Under the pieces are notes generated by a model that was not told the DNA's origin, did not search any database, and worked only from the letters and a program-made list of their open reading frames with translations. Shown in pieces: positions 61,887 to 64,000 of a DNA stretch of 64,000 nucleotides (positions are counted from its first letter, which is position 1; each line of letters opens with the position of its first letter). A program made the position numbers and the translations under genes. The DNA comes from Tenacibaculum maritimum NCIMB 2154 (lineage in GTDB: Bacteria > Bacteroidota > Bacteroidia > Flavobacteriales > Flavobacteriaceae), in NCBI RefSeq assembly GCF_900119795.1, contig NZ_LT634361.1, positions 62,001-126,000 on the forward strand, read 5' to 3'.

Positions 61887-62228
61887 CTTGTACAAGTTTT
61901 TTAAGGTGTGTTGAAAAGTTTGTACAGGAAATAGCGGAAAAATCTTGTACAAGTTTTTTAGAGGGTATTGAAAAGTTTGTACAAGAAATAGAGGAGCAAT
62001 CTTGTACAAGTTTTTTGGAAGGTATTGAAAAGTTTGTACAAGAAATAGAAGAGCAATCTTGTACAAGTTTTTTAAGGTGTGTTGAAAAGTTTGTACAGGA
62101 AATAGTGGAAAAATCTTGTACAAGTTTTTTAAGATGCGTTGAAAAGTTTGTACAAGAAATAGCGGAAAAATCTTGTACAAGTTTTTTGGAAGGTATTAAA
62201 AAGTTTGTACAAAAAGAAGCTTATTATC
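61887..62228. repeat. Six tandem 57-bp units with TTGTACAA palindrome
   Basis: CTTGTACAAG, a perfect 10-bp palindrome, recurs at 61887, 61944, 62001, 62058, 62115 and 62172, exactly every 57 bases. Each unit also carries, about 30 bases on, AAGTTTGTACA(A/G), so TTGTACAAGTTTTTT and AAAAGTTTGTACAA form an imperfect inverted repeat with a ~10-base loop. Units are nearly identical apart from short variable segments (AAGGTGTG / GAGGGTAT / GGAAGGTAT). A stop-free frame crosses it on both strands (for example repeated SCTSFLxxxEKFVQEI), likely a by-product of the 57-bp period. Confidence 0.9.
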
Positions 62229-62362
62229 AATAGGTTAATTTATTGAATTCTTGTAAATATGATTTTTTATTTTATAGTGATCGGTATAATATTACCACTG
62301 ATTTAAAGTTTTAAGTATGTAAAACTTGCGAAAGGAATATAGTTCATCAAAAAAATGTAAAT

Positions 62363-62893
62363 ATGATAAAAGATATAAAAAAGTATTTCAATATTTCTAA
62401 TCAAGGAATAGCAGCTTATATAGGAAAATCTATCAGCTTGGTCAATTCTATAATTATTGGACGCAGATATTTTAGCTTACCAGACCTAAATAAACTTTTA
62501 AAACTTTATAAAAGTTTACAAATGGAAAAGGGAATACTTGAGCTGCCTGAGGTTATTGCATTAATAGATAAAGAAAAGGAAAGCGCACTTCCTTGGGTAA
62601 AACAGCAAATTAAAGAGAAAAAACGTGCCTTGATCATTTGTAAAAATACCCTAAAAAAATTACAATTACGTAGAAAGGTATGGTTACGAGGGCTGGGGGT
62701 TTGTACTACTTTATTAAATGATCAAACATTAGATGGAGCTACTCTTAAATGGCTTAGTTTACGTAAAAAGCATTTAAGCATACGATTAAAAGAAGATACA
62801 TATTTTAAAGAAATAGCATATGAGCTTCGTATTAAAAGCTTAAAAGGAGAGCTAAGCTATTTAAAAAAGATGGTAGAAAAAGAGTTTAAATAA
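62363..62893 (+). CDS. Small HTH-like protein
   Basis: 176 residues. The N-terminal ~45 (IKKYFNISNQGIAAYIGKSISLVNSIIIGRRYFSLPDLNKLLKLY in pieces: YFNISNQGIAAYIGKSIS, GRRYFSLPDLNKLL) resembles an XRE-like helix-turn-helix. The rest is helical and basic with Leu heptads (about 80-176), possibly a dimerisation coil. No signal peptide or catalytic motif. It lies 130 bases after the TTGTACAA repeat array and could bind it, which is inference. Confidence 0.65.
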   Translation: MIKDIKKYFNISNQGIAAYIGKSISLVNSIIIGRRYFSLPDLNKLLKLYKSLQMEKGILELPEVIALIDKEKESALPWVKQQIKEKKRALIICKNTLKKLQLRRKVWLRGLGVCTTLLNDQTLDGATLKWLSLRKKHLSIRLKEDTYFKEIAYELRIKSLKGELSYLKKMVEKEFK

Positions 62894-62959
62894 ATAGCTT
62901 GGCACCTTTTTTATTTTAGTATTAAGAAAACACTTTAATTCCTAATGAAAAAATCACTA

Positions 62960-64000
62960 CTACAAAAACAAATCTAATTTTAGTTGAACCCAAACTGCTT
63001 TTTTCTTTTCAGTATTAAGGTTGCTAAAAGAAATGCCTAATAAACGAACGGAGTTTTTTAGCTTTTCTTTGTATAAGAGCTCTTTAACAACAGGAAAAAA
63101 AACGCTTTTATCGTCGGTAAAATTCAATAATGTTTTACTTCTTGTTTGCTGAGAAAAATCGCTATACTTTATTTTTAAAGTAATTGTTTTCCCTTTTGCT
63201 TTGCTAGTTTTCATTCTTCTATCCAGTTCCTCAGCAATTTTATTTAACTGAGCTAACATAAAAACTTCCGAAGACAAGTTTTCAGTAAAAGTACGTTCAG
63301 CAGCAATAGACTTTCTAATTCTATTCGGTTTTACTTCACTTTTATGAACTCCTCGAACAATATGATAATAATGACTTCCTGATTTGCCAAAAAGAGCAGT
63401 CAATTCCTCTAAAGACCGTTGTTTTAAATGAAGCCCATTAAAAATCCCATTGGCGTACATTTTAGCAGCAGTCACTTTTCCTACTCCATAAAATTTACGA
63501 ATAGGAAGCTCCTCTAAAAAAAGAAGAACTTCTTCAGGATGTACCGTTTTTTGTCCGTTAGGTTTATTCATATCAGAAGCTACTTTAGCAATAAACTTAT
63601 TAATAGAAATACCTGCCGAAGCGCGCAATTCAAGTTCCTTCCAAATACGTCGCCTAATTTCTTCAGCAATAAGACTAGCAGAATTGATGTTTTTTTTATT
63701 AATAGTAACATCCAAATATGCCTCATCCAAAGAAAGCGGTTCTACACAATCAGTATAATCATAAAAAATTTCTCTAATCTTTAGAGAGATTTCTTTATAA
63801 CGAGCAAATCTAGGTTTGACAAAAATCAAATGCGGACATTTCTTTTGGGCTAATGCTGCGCTCATGGCAGATTTTACACCAAAAACCCTAGCCTCATAAC
63901 TAGCAGCAGCAACAACACCTCTAATTTCATTTCCACCAACAGCTACTGGCTTCCCTCGTAAAGAAGGATTATCAAGCTGCTCAACGGAAGCATAAAAGGC
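62960..64000 (-). CDS. dinB: DNA polymerase IV (partial)
   Basis: Y-family translesion polymerase, C-terminal 346 codons; the N-terminus lies beyond 64000. Visible from the right edge: FYASVEQLDNPSLRGKPVAVGG, RVFGVKSAMS, the catalytic SLDEAYLDVT (Asp-Glu) and SAGISINKFIAKVASD, then the thumb HhH (FYGVGKVTAAKM) and little finger (about the last 110 residues, with ERTFTENLSS). Sequence continues in frame to the window edge, so it looks intact. Confidence 0.93.
   Translation of the reverse strand, partial: AFYASVEQLDNPSLRGKPVAVGGNEIRGVVAAASYEARVFGVKSAMSAALAQKKCPHLIFVKPRFARYKEISLKIREIFYDYTDCVEPLSLDEAYLDVTINKKNINSASLIAEEIRRRIWKELELRASAGISINKFIAKVASDMNKPNGQKTVHPEEVLLFLEELPIRKFYGVGKVTAAKMYANGIFNGLHLKQRSLEELTALFGKSGSHYYHIVRGVHKSEVKPNRIRKSIAAERTFTENLSSEVFMLAQLNKIAEELDRRMKTSKAKGKTITLKIKYSDFSQQTRSKTLLNFTDDKSVFFPVVKELLYKEKLKNSVRLLGISFSNLNTEKKKAVWVQLKLDLFL

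Noticed and set aside
61887..62228. CRISPR array
   Set aside because: The parts between palindromes are themselves repeated and the 57-bp period has no unique spacers; no cas genes nearby.
61877..62233. Protein-coding gene of 118 residues through the 57-bp repeats
   Set aside because: It needs a GTG start without a ribosome-binding site, and both strands are open because 57 is a multiple of three. Kept as a repeat feature.

Overview
The window looks like a chromosome segment of an AT-rich marine Flavobacteriaceae (Bacteroidota), perhaps close to Tenacibaculum; that genus is a guess. The group assignment rests on the gliding genes gldE and gldD beside ssb and mutY, type IX secretion (T9SS) C-terminal sorting domains on two proteins, many Bacteroidota-type promoters (TTG, about 20 bases, TAnnTTTG), a COX15-type haem A synthase and a DUF5777 barrel protein.

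Layout. 1-1.3 kb: start of rplY, then prs, and a tRNA-Leu(CAA). 1.8-2.6 kb: an unknown membrane protein. 2.9-25.1 kb: a large polymorphic-toxin locus. It opens with a T9SS-sorted triple-repeat protein whose signal peptide carries an in-frame TAG, followed 8 nt later by one complete 2148-residue SpvB/FG-GAP/RHS protein with a toxin-like tip and an immunity candidate. Downstream is an array of orphan cassettes. Each has a copy or fragment of a 263-bp RHS-core block, a Gly-rich pre-toxin segment, a different C-terminal toxin (two toxin-23 types, a BECR-like nuclease candidate, an NlpC/P60-like amidase, a GHH/HNH nuclease, and several decayed tips) and an overlapping or adjacent immunity gene. Cassettes are often separated by a conserved boundary repeat. 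The orphans lack a signal peptide and the RHS shell, so they look like a silent library that can replace the tip of the full-length gene by recombination. An IS3-family element (25.2-26.4 kb) closes the locus.

26.5-35.4 kb: a subtilase lipoprotein, a membrane-anchored Cache-LytTR regulator, a five-gene envelope/redox cluster (COG4315-like lipoprotein, haem-c lipoprotein, OB-fold protein, YceI, DUF5777) and a T9SS-exported beta-propeller protein. 35.6-41.9 kb: a leftward molybdenum-cofactor operon (moaA, moeA, moaC, mobA-like) continuing into a DUF1835 protein and a MutS-like ATPase. 42-55.3 kb: housekeeping genes (uvrC, patatin/BamA-like protein, rng, a 29-residue basic protein, HU, mutY, ssb, gldE, gldD, ctaA, a Cys-rich HMA protein, an EamA transporter, rplU, rpmA). 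56.1-61.2 kb: a cholesterol-dependent-cytolysin-like lipoprotein, then a LytTR response regulator with a TPR-type LytS kinase and a SUKH protein. 61.8-62.9 kb: six tandem 57-bp units built around TTGTACAA, beside a small HTH-like protein. The window ends inside dinB.

The most interesting region is the RHS cassette array: it shows recombination products, including a chimera made at a 9-bp microhomology, slipped-strand deletions and stepwise decay of toxins next to retained immunity genes.
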